64,000 nt of DNA from contig NZ_JAKZGO010000006.1 of NCBI RefSeq assembly GCF_022549785.1, positions 1-64,000 of the forward strand. Reading direction: 5' to 3'. Below are positions 62,159 through 64,000 of this stretch, in pieces. Source of the DNA: Belliella alkalica. Lineage in GTDB: Bacteria; Bacteroidota; Bacteroidia; Cytophagales; Cyclobacteriaceae. The notes under the pieces were generated by a model. That model saw nothing but the letters and a program-made list of their open reading frames with translations, was not told the DNA's origin and searched no databases. The stretch's first letter is position 1; every line of letters starts with the position of its first letter. The position numbers were made by a program, and so were the translations under genes.

Positions 62159-62881
62159 ATGTCGCTATTTATCATCGGAGATGTTCATGGCTGTTTCCAT
62201 TCATATCTTAAACTAATGGATCATTGGGAGCCAAAAACAGAAACCCTTATTCAACTTGGTGATCTTGTTGATAGAGGTAACTTTTCACCGTTGACTGTCA
62301 GGTTAGCTTTCGAAATCAAAAAGGTTTTTAAAAACTCAGTTCATTTCCTTAGAGGAAACCATGAACAAATGATGATCAAATACCTTCTTGGAGGAGACCA
62401 CTCAGATCATTGGCTGAACAATGGTGGAAGACAAACTCTTGAACAGTTTAGTAAACACAAGATAGATCCAAAAAAATACATAGACTGGCTTAATGCAATG
62501 CCATTATATTGGGAAAACAAAAATGTAGTAGTATCCCATGCTGGATTCTCTGGAGTAGGATCTCCTCTAGATCTAAATAATCCTGATGGAGTACTATGGA
62601 ATAGAAAATCATTGGTGAATCTTGGGAAAATCCAAGTAATTGGACATACGCCACTAGTGGATGGTAGGCCTGAATTTCAAAGTAGCAGCAACTCTTGGAA
62701 TATTGACACAGGTGCATACAAAGGAAATTGCCTAACAGGAATAAAGCTTAATAATGACGGGACTTTTTTGGAAGTAATCAGTATTCCCACTGATCCTAAA
62801 GATATTGACAATCCATCAAATCAAGCTTCCACTATTAAAACAAAAAAAACTATTCAAAAAAATTTTATTACTTATAAGTAA
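62159..62881 (+). CDS. metallophosphoesterase (PPP-type serine/threonine phosphatase-like)
   Basis: Calcineurin-like phosphoesterase with all metal motifs: FIIGDVHGC near residue 5, IQLGDLVDRGN near 30, FLRGNHEQMM near 64, VVSHAGFSG near 123 and VIGHTPLVDG near 160. This is the PrpA/PrpB and ApaH-like branch of the family. About 240 residues, no signal peptide, so cytoplasmic. The last 35 residues are a Lys/Thr/Ser-rich tail. Substrate unknown: phosphoprotein, or dinucleoside polyphosphate. Confidence 0.88.
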   Translation: MSLFIIGDVHGCFHSYLKLMDHWEPKTETLIQLGDLVDRGNFSPLTVRLAFEIKKVFKNSVHFLRGNHEQMMIKYLLGGDHSDHWLNNGGRQTLEQFSKHKIDPKKYIDWLNAMPLYWENKNVVVSHAGFSGVGSPLDLNNPDGVLWNRKSLVNLGKIQVIGHTPLVDGRPEFQSSSNSWNIDTGAYKGNCLTGIKLNNDGTFLEVISIPTDPKDIDNPSNQASTIKTKKTIQKNFITYK

Positions 62882-62999
62882 TTAATTCTAAATATTTTTC
62901 CCCTATAAAAACCAAACTCTAAACAACTATAGGGCTGTCTTCAATATAATCACTTTAAAATTTTGGTTGTTCATCAATTCTCAAAACATAAAAAATAAT

Positions 63000-63148
63000 A
63001 TGTATATCCGCAATAGCACCACTATCCACATTTAGATAGGTACACACCTAGAATTCAGCTGCTGACAACTGTCGACAGTCAATAGTCGACGATTATCCGT
63101 TTGATCGAATTGCTTTATTTTCCTATTGGTGTCATTGCAAATAATCAT
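63000..63148. repeat. 149-bp inverted-repeat element, copy 4
   Basis: Left end ATGTATATCCGCAATAGCAC followed by CACTATCC; right end on the other strand ATGATTATTTGCAATGACAC followed by CAATAGGA, so the inverted repeat is nearly 28 bp with several mismatches. It contains an internal GATTATCCG and two GTCGAC sites. It sits in the gap between the phosphatase gene and the 3' end of manC, where I see nothing else. Confidence 0.65.
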
Positions 63149-63347
63149 AAAAAAAATATCTACATCTGCCTAATTATCAATAGCCTAACAAATGGCAACA
63201 TTTTAAACTTTTAAAATACTTATTACCAAACACTTACAACCACCCTTATATTTTCATTTGAAAATTCACCCCTTGATATCATTGAGGATAGTCTTAAACT
63301 CAAATACTGGTCTTAACAATCATACTACTTTTCAAAACTAAAATAAA

Positions 63348-63998
63348 TCAAACATAATCTTCTCCCTTAGCCTTGGCATCAATGACAAATTCCCTAAACT
63401 TCTTTTCTGCATCAAGTTTACAAATTAGTAATACATTTTCAGATTCATTGACAAGGTAATTTTCCAGACCCTGTATTACTACTAACTTGTTTGGAGAAAC
63501 CTTGACAAAACAATTTTTTGTATCATACAGTAAAGCATTTGCATCCACCACGTTATTTTCTTGATCTTTCTTTTGAAGCTCGTGTAAGCTCATCCATGAA
63601 CCTAAGTCTGACCATCCAAAATCACCTAAGATTACAAAGACTTCATCTGACTTCTCCATTACCCCAAAATCAATCGAAATATTTTTTACCTGAGAGTAAG
63701 CCCTTATCACAAAATCATTTTCCTTGTCTGTATTGTAGAAACTAGCCCCTTCCTCAAAGACTTCTGCTACCTCAGGCATATACCTTTCAAATGCCTTTAT
63801 GATACTTTGCACTTTCCATACAAACATTCCCGAGTTCCAAACAAAATCCCCACTCTCAAGAAATGTTTTAGCTAATTTTAAATTCGGCTTTTCAGTAAAT
63901 GTTTTTACTTTTTTTGCTGCTTCAGTATCATCAATGAAATATTGAATATAACCATAGCCTGTTTCAGGTCTATTTGGGTGGATACCTATAGTTATCAG
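63348..63998 (-). CDS. manC: mannose-1-phosphate guanylyltransferase, C-terminal part (partial)
   Basis: Makes GDP-mannose from mannose-1-phosphate and GTP. The gene enters from the right edge, so only its last 217 codons are seen. The edge residues ITIGIHPNRPETGYGYIQY, then FTEKPNL, WNSGMFVWK, AYSQVKNISIDFGVMEK near the middle and LGDFGWSDLGSWMSL are landmark motifs of the nucleotidyltransferase fold in ManC-type enzymes. There is no phosphomannose isomerase domain after it; the protein ends at AKGEDYV. An internal ATG at 63827 is not the start. GDP-mannose would supply mannosyl or fucosyl groups for envelope glycans, fitting the glycosyltransferases elsewhere in the window, although they are not adjacent. 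Confidence 0.92.
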   Translation of the reverse strand: MITIGIHPNRPETGYGYIQYFIDDTEAAKKVKTFTEKPNLKLAKTFLESGDFVWNSGMFVWKVQSIIKAFERYMPEVAEVFEEGASFYNTDKENDFVIRAYSQVKNISIDFGVMEKSDEVFVILGDFGWSDLGSWMSLHELQKKDQENNVVDANALLYDTKNCFVKVSPNKLVVIQGLENYLVNESENVLLICKLDAEKKFREFVIDAKAKGEDYV

Positions 63999-64000
63999 AC

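Overview
The window looks like a chromosome segment of a Bacteroidota bacterium, most likely of the Cytophagales (Cyclobacteriaceae, Algoriphagus/Belliella-like). The grounds are AT-rich DNA, a SusC/SusD outer-membrane pair, the Bacteroidota form of LptD, DUF4268, DUF4136 and DUF547 proteins, many lipoproteins with short lipoboxes, and several promoters of the Bacteroidota type (TTTG, about 19 bp, TAnnTTTG). The taxonomic call is inference from gene content; there is no rRNA gene in the window.

Left part (1-12.7 kb, mainly minus strand): the end of an insertion sequence has cut an AraC-type regulator. A lipoprotein, phenylalanine hydroxylase (phhA) and a long tryptophan operon follow. Read in its own direction the operon is leader peptide, trpE, a four-helix-bundle gene, trpG, trpD, trpC, trpF, trpB, trpA and an aroF-type DAHP synthase. 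The leader (12538-12713) has a complete attenuator: promoter, 25-codon peptide with three consecutive Trp codons, an antiterminator pairing and an intrinsic terminator. Several gaps in the operon hold mosaic hairpin repeats.

Middle (12.9-39.4 kb): a SusC/SusD pair, proline dehydrogenase, lysS, arginine deiminase, divergent lptD and amidase, a biotin-dependent carboxylase beta subunit, a tandem array of nine 89-91 bp palindromic units, then a dense cluster (PPTase, WD40, DivIVA-domain protein, folB, ChaN-like, DUF4268), two tandem lipoprotein paralogues and a membrane glycosyltransferase.

The most unusual block is 39.6-50.2 kb. First comes a two-gene plus-strand unit: an unrecognised 1530-residue protein with a Gly/Ala/Ser-rich hydrophobic segment in its centre, followed by a caspase-fold (metacaspase-like) protease. 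Then comes a run of small minus-strand genes, several of them broken, separated by 97-158 bp imperfect palindromes that look like integron attC sites. No integrase lies in the window. This would be a cassette cluster in a Bacteroidota chromosome.

Right part (50.3-64 kb): two GT2 glycosyltransferases with an HNH nuclease between them, an Fe-S membrane protein, FAD oxidoreductase and DUF547 cluster with nearby rhodanese and Crp/Fnr genes, an HsdR_N-domain protein, a secreted amidohydrolase, a DUF4136 lipoprotein, a metallophosphatase and the 3' part of a mannose-1-phosphate guanylyltransferase. Three copies of a 138-150 bp inverted-repeat element lie here and a fourth lies upstream of proline dehydrogenase. 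I found no tRNA, rRNA or CRISPR.
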